64,000 nucleotides of DNA from Torymus aiolomorphi. Lineage: Eukaryota; Arthropoda; Insecta; Hymenoptera; Torymidae. Below, piece after piece: positions 32,829 through 42,510 of this stretch; position 1 is the first letter of the stretch, and each line of letters begins with the position of its first letter. The DNA is taken from contig CM070874.1 of the NCBI GenBank assembly GCA_036365515.1, positions 160,333,297 to 160,397,296 of the forward strand, given 5' to 3'. The notes under the pieces were generated by a model. It searched no databases, was not told where the DNA came from, and worked only from the letters and a program-made list of their open reading frames with translations. The position numbers were made by a program, and so were the translations under genes.

Positions 32829-33099
32829 TAAACAAATGTATACATATTGTTTTTCTTGCGTTAAGTTTTGAAAATTCTATTTGACAATATTAAATGTTTA
32901 AGGTTTAAATATTTAATACCTAGTATATAAGCTGTAGTGTATAAGTATAGTCTTAAGTATTCATGTACCAGCCCTTGTACAGGTAGTTTATATCTACCAC
33001 TGAGGACTTTACTCTATGTAATTTTGTTCTGGTTTAATAAATAAAATAAAAATAAAAAATAAATAAATTAACCAAATATATGGCCATTTAAAAATTTTT

Positions 33100-33364
33100 G
33101 CTCTGCCGTCGACTCCAGATTCAGGAACTACATATATTTTAATGGGGGAGGTCCTAAAATTTTGGTATTTTATATGACTATTGACTGAAGAGTTGTACGT
33201 ATTCAATTTATTTGATTAAATAATTTTTTACGGTCAAAAATTATTTAATCAAATAAATTGTATGCATACAACTCTTCAGTCAATAGACATATAAAATACC
33301 AAAATTTTAGAACCTCTCCCATTAAAATATATGCAGTTCCTGAATCTGGAGTCGACGGCAGATC
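33100..33364. mobile_element. Palindromic MITE, ~125-bp arms
   Basis: ctgccgtcgactccagattc near 33104 pairs with gaatctggagtcgacggcag near 33342-33361; arms match almost throughout, with the centre near 33232. No ORF. Confidence 0.8.
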
Positions 33365-34640
33365 TCAAAATTTTACATTATGTAGAAAACAGCTTTAAAG
33401 ATAAAATTACTAAAATACTTCTTTATTTCTTTTTCTTTATTTCTTAACTCCATCTCTGCCCTGAAATACAAAAAAATATTATTTTTAGCTCAAAATATTT
33501 TACATTTAGAACAAATATTCTGGTACTTTAGTATACGATCTATCAGACTTGTAAGCTATGAGCACGCGTAACAGTCATATCTACATCAGTCAGTCAAGTT
33601 TGTTAAGTGGTTTAACATGTAGATCCTTTGGTGCTTTTAAATCCATATGTTTTTAATAATCTTTATCACATATATTAGATTCTTATACATATACTGAGGT
33701 AAATAATGTGTTGAGAAATCCAAAATCCCTCATGCATGTTATGAAGCCAGTATCGCCATAGCCAAATGCTTGAAAAAAATGTTTATAGCAGCAAGATTCC
33801 ATATTGATCTTCTTTTAATGTCTCATAACGTGAATTTCTTTACTTGTCCTTCATTATTCTTTTTCACATATAATATTATTACTTAATAAAGAGAATACGA
33901 CTGATACATATTTATTGCAGTGCATAACTGTTTTTACTTCAGAAAATAAAATATCAATTATATCATAGTGAGATTCAGGCAATGGCTGATAATGGTAGCT
34001 TTCGGACAGAAGCGAAGATTCCATAACATTTTTCTGCACAATAGCATATCTTTCGCTTTCTTTAAAAGTTGATTTAAATCTGTACACTAAATGTTTTTTG
34101 TAATAGTCAATTTAGACTTAATTTTTCTTTAGTATCAATCCCTGTTATTTTGAGTATGAAGTTTCCAACAAAAGTTCAAGTACTAAAAGCTATTTCTAAA
34201 ACTTTAATTCAACTATCACACGTATTATTCAAACACTTTAAAAAACTGATTATAATACCTTTACGTATTATAATACACTAAATGTTTACTCCCAAATCCG
34301 TTGGAAACAATGAAAATTAAGAACAACACTTTGTATAGAAAAGGTGCTGATGCTGATATCACAGAGTTTATATGAAATGACAGCTGTGCATGTTTACATT
34401 GCTTGCGGACTTTTAAATAGGTTAAAATCAGCTCTGTTACAATAAAGAAGTGAGCTGTGAGCCTGTGAGAGGCTGTCGTTGATAAGTCAGGTTGTTACGG
34501 TGCCAACTTAACTGCTATATAAGTTTTAAATTCAAATTTTTATTTTTGTCAAAAATACCGTCCATAAATTATATTATTTATTTTTTATCTTTAGATTAAT
34601 GTTTGAAATATTATTTTTGGATCTTTTAAAGTATATATAG
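33365..34640. other. AT-rich stretch of unknown origin
   Basis: About 1.3 kb without a recognisable repeat or transposon gene, less biased than its surroundings. It contains one 77-residue minus-strand frame (listed separately). This is the best candidate in the window for ordinary single-copy DNA. Confidence 0.4.
33854..34103 (-). CDS. Possible exon or orphan ORF, 77 residues
   Basis: Minus-strand ORF from ATG at 34087 to TAA at 33854, with even amino-acid use (SLLSESYHYQPLPESHYDI, then TVMHCNKYVSVVF). On the minus strand a pyrimidine-poor acatttag precedes the frame by a few bases and could be a weak splice acceptor, which would make this a terminal exon. I recognise no family. It may be chance. 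Confidence 0.2.
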
Positions 34641-34790
34641 ATATTTAATAATTGTTATGACGCTAATGTGCATAAAGGCAAAAAACAATCTCATGTCCTT
34701 TTTATTAAAGGCCCAAATCGACAAAAAGTTGTCAAAAATAAGAGATTATAACAATAAGTCAGACACTTATTGCAGTCTAAAAAAATTCAC

Positions 34791-34857
34791 AGGTATTTCG
34801 TCCAGGCTACTAGATTGGACTCATCAGTGATGATCTAGTAGCCGTCATCAGACACCT
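34791..34857 (-). ncRNA. Type III hammerhead ribozyme, copy 1
   Basis: Minus strand, 5' to 3': stem III strand AGGTGT, cleavage base C (34851), stem I TGATGA with TCATCA (6 perfect pairs) around loop cggctactaga, core CTGATGA (34827-34821), stem II GTCC with GGAC around a 13-nt loop, core GAAA (34799-34796), stem III return TACCT. Every invariant core base is present. One stem III pair is G-U. Predicted cleavage is after GUC at 34851. Confidence 0.9.
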
Positions 34858-35280
34858 AGCGCTCCATCGTAGCGGCCAAAGGTTTATAGACTGAGCCGCT
34901 CTTTTCACTAGTGGAAAAGAGAGGCTCCATCTGTCGGTGCGTTACTAACACAAGCACCGCGTTAAATATAAATTTAAGTGAAGCTAATTGCCTAGTGTAA
35001 TATTTAATAATTGTTATGACGCTAATGTGCATAAAGGCAAAAAACAATCTCATGTCCTTTTTATTAAAGGCCCAAATCGAAAAAAAGTTGTCAAAAATAA
35101 GAGATTATAACAATAAGTCAGACACTTATTGCAGTCTAAAAAAATTCACAGGTGTTTCGTCCATCGTTATATTTAACGCGGTACTTGTGTTAGTAACGCA
35201 CCGACAGATGGGGCCTCTCTTTTCCACTAGTGAAAAGAGCGGCTCAGTCTATAAACCTTTGGCCGCTACGATGGAGCGCT

Positions 35281-35347
35281 AGGTGTCTAATGACGGCTAC
35301 TAGATCATCACTGATGAGTCCAATCTAGTAGCCTGGACGAAACACCT
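35281..35347 (+). ncRNA. Type III hammerhead ribozyme, copy 2
   Basis: Stem III AGGTGT (35281-35286) pairs with ACACCT (35342-35347); cleavage after C35287; stem I TAATGA/TCATCA has one A-C mismatch compared with copy 1; core CTGATGA 35311-35317; stem II GTCC (35318-35321)/GGAC (35335-35338); core GAAA 35339-35342. All conserved core positions are present. Confidence 0.9.
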
Positions 35348-35525
35348 GTGAATTTTTTTAGACTGCAATAAGTGTCTGACTTATTGTTATAATCTCTTAT
35401 TTTTGACAACTTTTTTTCGATTTGGGCCTTTAATAAAAAGGACATGAGATTGTTTTTTGCCTTTATGCACATTAGCGTCATAACAATTATTAAATATTAC
35501 ACTAGGCAATTAGCTTCACTTAAAT

Positions 35526-35796
35526 TTATATATATATATATAGATATGTAGAGTGAGAATTTAAAATATATTAAGAATAGTGAAATGAAAAAAAAAAATT
35601 AGTAGAAATAATATATGATTATATACATATGTATACAAGGGGAAAAATGTAATTTGAACAAAAAACAAATGAAAAGCTTTATCAGTGTTTTGTGTATATT
35701 CTTAAAACAAAAATAGATAATGCATTAAAACTAATTCTGCAAGTGTTTTTTTAGTAAAATATGTAATAAAAAAAATTGATTTTTCGTCATTTTAAA
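35526..35796. other. AT-rich non-coding stretch
   Basis: Short TA run and A/T-rich sequence; no gene or clear repeat apart from the possible element end at 35797-35814. Confidence 0.5.
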
Positions 35797-35865
35797 GGTG
35801 TTCGACCCCCTTAATATTTATACTAGCAAGGTTTACCTCACTCTCTGACGCTCGCTCGCTTAACG

Positions 35866-36230
35866 GGGTTCCATAGTCCTACCATTACCGACCGTGCAAT
35901 TCACACAGTTTCAAGCTGATTAAAAATAAAATACTTCGAATCACATAAAATCAACTTCTCTGTTTTTTAACGTTCTATCACCCAGTCAAAGTTTGGAGTC
36001 GAAATATCAAGTCGTTTTTGTAAAAACTTCGAACAAAGCGAAATTTAATTTCGTTCAATGTTTTTGAAAAAACGATTTGATATTTCGTCTCCAAACTTTG
36101 ACTGGATGGTAGAACGTTAAAAAACACAGACCAGTGTTCTTTTGATTTGTTGTGATTCGATGTATTTTATTTTTAATCAGCTTGAAACTGTGTGCATTGC
36201 TCGGTAGGTAATGGTACGACTATGGTGCCC
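35866..36230. mobile_element. Palindromic MITE, ~170-bp arms
   Basis: ccatagtcctaccattaccg near 35871 pairs with cggtaggtaatggtacgact near 36202. The arms also share cagtttcaagctgattaaaa and gtcaaagtttggag; centre near 36050. No ORF. Confidence 0.8.
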
Positions 36231-36631
36231 TCTTAATATTTTTTTATTTTTCTTAATTAATATTTGTAGAAATTTGTAAGTTTAATGTGTTATAATAATA
36301 ATTAATAATAATAATTAATTAATATAATAACATTTTCTATTTTTAAGCTTTTATAATTCAATCTTCATCATTCAAACCTGATTATTCTACTATGGATGTT
36401 GTTGTTAAGTATTTACTTTTGACTTTAATATTCGACGTCAATAATAAATATTAAATAATAAATTTTTATTTAATACTGTCTACATAATTACTTGAAACTT
36501 AAGATGTCAGACGAGTCTCTTGAGTCTTGATTTTTTCAAAAAATTTACTTAATAACAGTTATATATATATATATATATTATTATTAGTATATATTGATCA
36601 CATTATAAAATATCGATTAGTTTGATCGAAA
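36231..36631. other. AT-rich non-coding stretch
   Basis: Runs of A/T with attaataataat repeats and a short (TA)n at 36561-36578. Nothing recognisable. Confidence 0.5.
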
Positions 36632-37095
36632 ATGATAAAAGCAATTAGACAAAAGATGAAAAGACTGGCACGTAGTGAAGAATACAAAGCTAAGATGAAT
36701 GAAGAAAGGAAACAAAAAGAAACATTAAATAAAGCCAAAATTAATGAAGCTAAAAGGATTAAAAGTATTAAAACAAAAAATTAATAGGCAGAAAAGAAGT
36801 GCGGAAGAAAAAGAAGAATTAAATAAAATAAGAAGAAAAAAAGCAAAAACATTAACTATTGCTGCTACTTTTTATTCTGATTTTGATGAAAATGTCATTA
36901 CTGAAAATTATTTAGGAGAAATCAATGTGATGTGTGTATTTTGTTAAGCAAAACATTTTAATTTGGAAATAACAGATGACAAAAAATTTCAAAATTTTTG
37001 CAAAAGAGGGAAAGTAAATTTATGGGACAATATTTCTTATCCAGAACGTTTAAAACAATTAATTCTTAGAAATACTCCTAAAACCCACTTAAAAA
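36632..37095 (+). pseudogene. Second Helitron family: N-terminal fragment of Rep/helicase
   Basis: From an ATG at 36632 comes a Lys/Arg/Glu-rich segment (MKRLARSEEYKAKMNEERK), in-frame stops and frame changes near 36780, then LGEINVMCVFC, an FQNFCKRGKVNLWDN block and a PERLKQLI stretch. The Cys pair, the C-x-x-GKV block and the following Pro/Leu pattern match the zinc-finger-like N-terminus of Helitron proteins, which precedes the Rep domain. Similarity stops near 37095, where other repeat sequence starts. Heavily degraded. Confidence 0.6.
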
Positions 37096-37099
37096 CATT

Positions 37100-38220
37100 A
37101 TGTTCATATGAACTTAATATAAAGTTTTGGTTCATATGAACTTCATATGTAGTTCATATGTTATCCAATGAGACTGAGCCGAACTTCCAATTTTTATAGT
37201 CTCAACTTTATAAAAAGGTTGTATAAAGTTGAGAAGATGTTTATACCACGTTTATAAAAAGTTGATTTAAAGTTAATATTAACGTGTTGCTATGTCTCAT
37301 TCAACAACTTCGTATGAAGTTCGTACACTCAGAAAAATTTTCATTTGAGATTTTTATGATTTTTTCATTTGAGAAGGATATTCTTCTTGATTTTGGACTC
37401 AAAATTTAGCCTATTTGAACCAAAAGGAAAATCCTTTCTACTCAAGATCCGCTTGTGTGAAAAAGAAACCTTTTGACTCAAAAAGTGTATATTTTAGTGT
37501 TTTTGCGAAAAAAAAATTGTAATTACTGCTGCTAATTATTGTGCAATCACTCATCAAGACTTTTTTTTCCATTTATATAGTATGTACACTTGATAATATG
37601 TTAAACTTGTGAAAAAAAAATCAAAGAAAAAAATGTTGTACGAAGTTGGTTCAGAAGTGCAGTCACCGGGAATCGAACTCTCGACCTTCGGATTGGAAAG
37701 CCGATGCCTTAGCCACATGACTACCCGAGCCTCTGACAGAGAATCGCAAAAAAGAAAGATACGGTACTTCCATTTCCTCTTGCGCCAAAAGGAAAATCAT
37801 TTTGGACCAAAAACTTGATCAATAAGTACCTGAATTAGGCTACTTTCAAAAAGAAAATCCTTTTATAGCAAAATGAAATAATTTTCATCAAAAAGAAGTT
37901 TCATTTTAGTGCAAGATTAGTTAGAAATAAATTTGGAAAGGAAATTGGGATTAACATGAAATTATTACTTTTTGTTCTACTAAAATCATTTACACGCGAA
38001 AGGAGGTTTCTTTTTGCATCTAGAGGATAATCATTTCGAACCGAAAACTTAGATTTTCGATATCAAAATAAAAGGTTTAATTCAATAAGATAATCATTTT
38101 GCATCCAAAGGATTTTTCCAAAAGGAATTTCCTTTTGCCTCAAGTAATCCATTTCTCTCAAGTTAGTATGAACCTTAAGTTCATATTAACTTCACGTGAA
38201 GTTCATATGAAGTTCCTTTA
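37100..38220. repeat. Composite repeat with ttcatatgaa dyads and aaaggaaaatcc words
   Basis: Both edges (37105-37165 and 38165-38215) carry clusters of gttcatatgaact-type palindromes, like the ends of an element. The inside (37380-38160) repeats words such as aaaaggaaaatcctttt, tcattttggacc and caaaaggaatttcc. A tRNA-like sequence sits at 37658-37732. I read it as one non-autonomous element, type unknown. Confidence 0.5.
37658..37732 (-). tRNA. tRNA-like sequence (degenerate tRNA or SINE head)
   Basis: 75-nt minus-strand sequence with an A-box-like stretch (tagtcatgtggctaaggc), an anticodon-arm-like tcgg...ccga stem with loop centre tttccaa (apparent anticodon TCC) and a B box gttcgattccc. 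The T stem and acceptor stem do not pair properly, so a functional tRNA is unlikely. Confidence 0.4.
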
Positions 38221-38398
38221 ACGCGAATACGTAGCAAAATTGGGTGGGGCGAGGGTAGCCTAACTCGGCAACCATCGCCACCGCTGTTTCAAGTCTTGCA
38301 GTCTTGAGTTTTTATTCTGCACCACCATCTGCCATCAACGTCGCAGCGTAGCAGGTAGCGAGTAACAAGAGTCGCAGAGGTTACGCGCTTCTACCTAC

Positions 38399-38401
<3 letters not shown>

Positions 38402-38456
<55 letters not shown>

Positions 38457-38470
38457 GAGTGAGTGAGATT
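38402..38470. repeat. (GA)n microsatellite, then (gatta)n
   Basis: About 55 bp of GA dinucleotides (38402-38455) run via gagtgagtgaga into gattagattagattagatta (38467 onward), which is the terminal repeat of the adjacent LINE. Confidence 0.95.
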
Positions 38471-40375
38471 AGATTAGATTAGATTAGATACATTTATTTC
38501 TGTACATTATGTTGTACAACTTATAATATAAGGAATTATACATATAAATTTTATAAATTTTAAGTCTTTACGCGAGCAAAATACAGAGTAAAATACAGAG
38601 TAGGTAGAGCTAAATACAGTGGAAGAGCAAAAGATAAGGTTAATCGCTTTGAAAAAATATAATTAATTAGTTAATCGCTGCAATTTAATGAAAAGAATAT
38701 TATATACATAATTTATCGCAAGCCAAAATAAAATGTAAGAAGAGATAAATATAGAGTAAGGGAGGCAAAACACAATTAATCGTTCAAGCAGAATGTAAGT
38801 ATATCATACGGATTCAAAGAGATGATGATGAAGTCGTGATTTGAAGTAAGGGATTGAGGTGATATCGCGAAGGTTAAATGGTAATGAGTTCCATAGATAT
38901 GTAGAGCTGATGTGAAATGATTTTTTCACTGTCTCTGTTTCACAACTTGAGATGTCTAAGGCTGCCGCATTAGCCCTAACTGGACGAGTAGTGAAACGGA
39001 AGTTGAAAAATGTTAGCAGATAAGATGGAGTAGCAGTGTTAAATAGCCTGCGCAGTAACTTTGCTGCAAAATATTATCTACGTACAGATGTGGTTAGCCA
39101 GCCCAGTTCAAGTCTGTAAGGTGTGATGTGATCACATCTTCGCACACGATAAATGTAACGAATACCAGTGTTAAGAAGCTTTTGAAGTTTGTCGTCTAGG
39201 TCCGATGTCATGTCACCGTAAGCGAGATAACAGTAGTCTATCATAGGAAAAAGAAGCATTAATATTAAATGCCTTCGTAGCCTAAGATTCGTACTTTTTC
39301 TAAAGTAATATAGCCTGTACATGAGGGAACACACCTGTGCGATATGATCTTACCAAGAGAGCTTGGAATCAAGTATCACTCCCAGGATCCCTAGTGAGGA
39401 TTCAAAAAAGATCCGGTCACCACCTATATCGATGTAGTTTCTAGCTAGTGCCGATAATCTATATAGTATGGCGAGCCAATGACTATTGCTTTTGTTTTGC
39501 CAACGTTTAATCTTAGGCGATTTTGACTAGCCCAGCTCATGATACGGATAGCGTTTGCACTCATTTTAGTGGAACAGCAATCGAGCTCCACTGAGTTTTA
39601 AAATATGCCACTGCGGCTACAACATCAGAAATCTGAAAATCTTCACATGAGAATTGCTCATTGTGAGTAGAGGTGGCAAGAGTATCCAAGAAGTCTGCGA
39701 CAGGTGGAGTGTCTTGATCGAATGAGACAGTCCTGAAATGAGCATTGAGCTCAGTAATGGTGAAAGGCAGGACAGACGACTTCTTTTTGGAGCCAGAAAT
39801 ACCTAGGTGTTCAAGCTCGCACCATATATCCTTGGCGTCTGTAAGCGAGGAGAGCCGAGTGTGATGATAGTTCATTCTTACCTCCTCAATGGTACGATGA
39901 GCTGCATCGCGTGCCTGTATGTAGGCTAACAGGTCCAGTGGTAGTCTAGTCCTACGAAAGCGTCTGTAAAGACGATCGCGCTCTTGAGTCATAGAGTGAT
40001 GTTCGGCGTTAAACCATGGATGGCGTTTTTTACCTGGTGAAATAGTTTTAATAGGAGCGAGATTCTCGATTGCCCCTTTGATGTGCGTTTAAGTAGTTGC
40101 ACAGATGTCCTTGGAATCACGATAACAGAATAATGGTTGAGTAGGCTTGGGCGTGTACAGACCTAGGGTGGCAGTGAGCAAGTCGTGACCATCGGTAAAA
40201 GGTGACTCGGACTTCCAGAAATCGATGACTTTGTCCTGTTTGTCCACATGGCAGAAGTCGAACCAGGTATCGGAGGTATCCCTATGATACGTAGCGCCAT
40301 AAAGAATGTTCTGTAGCCCATTATCATCAATAAATCGGCGAACGAAAATTGCATCTACGGTCGAACAGTATATCC
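38465..40375 (-). mobile_element. CR1-like LINE, 5'-truncated, with pentamer 3' end
   Basis: Minus-strand LINE whose 3' end is a short array of taatc repeats, typical of CR1-like elements that end in microsatellites rather than poly(A). It extends from the end of the endonuclease domain to the RT C-terminus, with an RT deletion, and interrupts Helitron-like sequence (resuming at 40376). Confidence 0.75.
39062..40375 (-). pseudogene. CR1-like ORF2 fragment: endonuclease end, linker, RT thumb
   Basis: Reading from 40375: the last part of the endonuclease domain (SDTWFDFCHVDKQDKVIDFW, SPFTDGHDLLTATL), linker frame 39992-39561 (RDRLYRRFRRTRLPLDLLAY, DAKDIWCELEHLGI), then a jump at about 39600 directly to the post-catalytic RT segment (QNRLRLNVGKTKAIVI, ILGVILDSKLSW) and the C-terminal frame 39334-39074 (LMLLFPMIDYCYLAYGDM, then CDHITPYRLELGWL). 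The RT motifs A to C are deleted. Confidence 0.78.
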
Positions 40376-40677
40376 AAACTGAATTTTCAAATGTCTTGTG
40401 TAATCTGTTTGCTTACATTTTTGTTTTCTATGATCCAGTTAATGCGAAAGATTTATACAATAAATATAAAGATTATTTTTACAATCCACTTTATCCAAAA
40501 GACATTGGTGAAAATATAGCATTACACAAAATTAATGCTATTTTATCTACAAACGGATATTCTTTAAACGATTTTAATTTACCTGAAATTAATGAATATC
40601 AAAACGATGACATAACATATGAAGATGTTAATACATCAGAATATATGAGTGATTCTGCCATAACTTCCCCAGATTAG
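40376..40677 (+). pseudogene. Helitron linker fragment, second family
   Basis: The frame to a stop at 40675 contains YDPVNAKDLYNKYKDYFYNP, then IGENIALHKINAILSTNGYS and NDFNLPEINEY. This is the segment between Rep and helicase in Helitron proteins, where a short-helix block is followed by an ALxxINxILxxxGxSLxDFxLP pattern. The corresponding part of the first Helitron (11400-11575) is clearly different in sequence, so two families are present. The helicase itself is absent downstream. Confidence 0.65.
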
Positions 40678-41009
40678 GTCTAACTTTTTTTTTTCAAAAC
40701 CAAATTTTTATAGGCTTTTTGAGGTTTTATCTATTCATTATAACATTTAAAATAAGTACCCAAAACGAATCCACTACAAAATATTCCGGCTATAGTTTAA
40801 GTAACATTTTATGATCTTGATAGGGGACGGAACTGACTATTATTGTAAAAAATTCTCGAAATTAATTCTAAAATATGTGATACGATAAAAAAATTCGGTA
40901 AAAAAATTTCGAGCAAGAGTTTGAAAAATAATATTTTATATAACCAAATTAATTAATAATATCAAATTCCGTAGTAATATTAAGAGTAACCCTGATGGAA
41001 AAAATTTTT
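40678..41009. other. AT-rich non-coding stretch
   Basis: No gene. Contains one copy of gggacggaactgac (about 40825-40838; see findings). Confidence 0.5.
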
Positions 41010-41300
41010 GTGCCGTAGAGTGCTAAAGTGTGTGAAACTGTGCAAATATGTGCCAAAGTATGTCAAACTATGCGAAACTGTGCAAAAGTGTGCTCAAGCA
41101 GGTAGATTTCGGACATTTACACAGGTTTAGAATAGATTGCATATTTTGGTACACTTTGGCATAGTTTAGCACAAAAAGTTTTTAGCCATTAAAAATAAAT
41201 TTAGCTTCATTATTTGGCACAGTTTTGCACAGTTTAACACACTTTGACATACTTCGGCACAGTTGAGCACAGTTTGGCACAACGTTAGCACGCCTTAACA
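41010..41300. repeat. 10-bp periodic repeat, first block (forward then reverse)
   Basis: From 41010 to 41100 the word tgtgccaaag/ctgtgcaaa recurs about every 10 bp; from about 41135 to 41295 the same word appears reversed (tttggcacag). A short unrelated spacer separates the halves, giving a large imperfect palindrome. Confidence 0.8.
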
Positions 41301-41549
41301 CAAATTATTGTTAAATTCTTAAATCAACAACCATCATTTATTATTAACAATATCAAATCTTTTATTCAACCGCTTATAGTCATTAGACTCAAGAATTATT
41401 AATTTTTGAAAATCAATTGAGTTTAGCTATAGTCAACTGCGTTCATTTTATTTCTAATTGAGATTACCTATACTTAAATATTCAAAATTATTGTTAATAA
41501 TAAATTATTTATATTTTTACTTATATTGTTTTAATAAGTGAACAATATT

Positions 41550-41905
41550 TTGTGTGCTTAACTGTGCCAAGTTTTGCCACAGTGTGTCAAAATGTGCACT
41601 ACTGTGCCTAATAATATACCTAATTTTATTTTTAGTAAATGAAAATTCTTTGTACCAAACTACGTTAAAATGTTCTAAAGTGTGCCAAAGTGTGCTAAAC
41701 TATGCACAACTGTATCAAAAATCAAATTATATTTATTTTCAACAGCTGAAAATGATTTATGCCATGCTGTGCAAAAGTGTGCCACATTGTTCCAAACTGT
41801 GCCAATATGTGATAAATCTGTACAAAATGTCCGAAACATACCTACTTTGGCACAGTTTGGCACAGTTTTGGACAGTTAAGCACACTTATGCACGATTAGG
41901 CACGA
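41550..41905. repeat. 10-bp periodic repeat, second block (forward then reverse)
   Basis: Same word in forward orientation at 41555-41825 and reversed at 41840-41905. The ORFs here are by-products of the periodicity. Confidence 0.8.
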
Positions 41906-42091
41906 AAATTATTTTCACTAGGGAATAAAAATGATAATTTTTGGTAATTTATGCAAATTATTTTTCACACAGTGTTTTGATTTACATCTTTATTTACAAT
42001 ATTAAAATAATATTACAATTAATATTTTCTGTTTACATTTAAAATTAATTTAATAAATTTTTCAAAATTGAATACGCCCGAGGATTAATGT
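41906..42091. other. AT-rich non-coding stretch
   Basis: Nothing recognisable. Confidence 0.5.
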
Positions 42092-42510
42092 TTAATTAAA
42101 AAATGAATTTAGGCGGCAAATAATCGGGTAAGGATAAGGAAAATAACTTATACTTGTTTCAATACTTTTATAGAAAACTTCTTTTTGAAATAGTGTGTGT
42201 AAAGTATTTTTTTAGGAAAATTACATTGAGAAGGGAAGGTAAAGGATGAAAAAACGAGAACGGAAAAATAACTGCCCAGATCGGGTTCGAACCGATAACC
42301 TTCTGCATACCGGCAGCTGTGCTATCACTTGCGCCACCGGGACGCCGATCCTTGCCCAACCCTAACCGCTACTTCTCGTGTAAACACACTGCTTCAAAAA
42401 GAACTTTTCTATAAAAGTATTGAAACAAGTATAAGGTGTTTGATAAGGTAGTTAGTTACCTTCCTTATCCTTGCCCGATTATTTGCTGCCTAAATTCATT
42501 TTTTAATTAA
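42092..42510. mobile_element. Palindromic element with a tRNA-like sequence at its centre
   Basis: Left arm (42092-42205: ttaattaaaaaatgaattta, aataatcgggtaaggataag, acttatacttgtttcaatac) pairs with the right arm (42387-42510), with a short indel. The ~180-bp centre holds a tRNA-like sequence on the minus strand. Confidence 0.75.
42273..42343 (-). tRNA. tRNA-like sequence with perfect T arm
   Basis: 71-nt minus-strand sequence: A-box-like tggcgcaagtgatagca; anticodon-arm-like ctgc...gcag stem with a 6-nt loop (one short of a normal 7); T arm atcgg-ttcgaac-ccgat fully paired; 3' end tgggca can pair partly with the 5' end gtccc. Better preserved than the one at 37658, but the anticodon loop is abnormal, so probably a tRNA-derived pseudogene or SINE. 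Confidence 0.45.

Larger units (their letters stand above)
28920..33068 (+). mobile_element. CR1/jockey-group LINE, long copy with internal RT deletion
   Basis: ORF1 (28930-30492) with zinc-binding motifs is followed after 5 bp by ORF2 (endonuclease, RT). The 3' UTR ends in an aataaataaaataaaaat-type tail at about 33037-33068. The 5' boundary is near 28920 but not sharply defined. Part of the RT domain is deleted near 31800, and there are frameshifts. Confidence 0.83.
34641..35525. repeat. Hammerhead-ribozyme repeat: 359-bp tandem with inverted copy
   Basis: The unit comprises segment A (34641-34803), segment B (34804-34975) and a short tail T (gtgaagctaattgcctagtg). A recurs at 35000-35162 in direct orientation, 359 bp on. 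It is followed by B, A and T in inverted orientation (35166-35525). The order is A-B-T-A then inverted B-A-T. The B/A junction encodes a hammerhead ribozyme; two full copies and one 3' remnant (at 35147-35162) are present. No reverse transcriptase is nearby. This resembles non-autonomous retrozymes or the pseudo-LTRs of Penelope-like elements. Confidence 0.85.
28769..35814. mobile_element. Possible TTAA-flanked element split by later insertions
   Basis: TTAA|ggggatcagacacctttcc at 28769-28791 and an inverted match ggtgttcgaccccc|TTAA at 35797-35814. The inner sequence near each end is AT-rich non-coding. Between them lie a LINE, a palindromic MITE and the hammerhead repeat, which would be later insertions. 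The terminal match is only about 16 bp with 2-3 mismatches, so chance pairing of two separate elements is possible. Confidence 0.4.

Noticed and set aside
37658..37732. Functional tRNA-Gly gene
   Set aside because: T stem and acceptor stem do not pair; kept only as a tRNA-like sequence.
38465..38490. Insect telomeric repeat
   Set aside because: The pentamer is taatc/gatta rather than TTAGG and it forms the 3' end of a CR1-like LINE.
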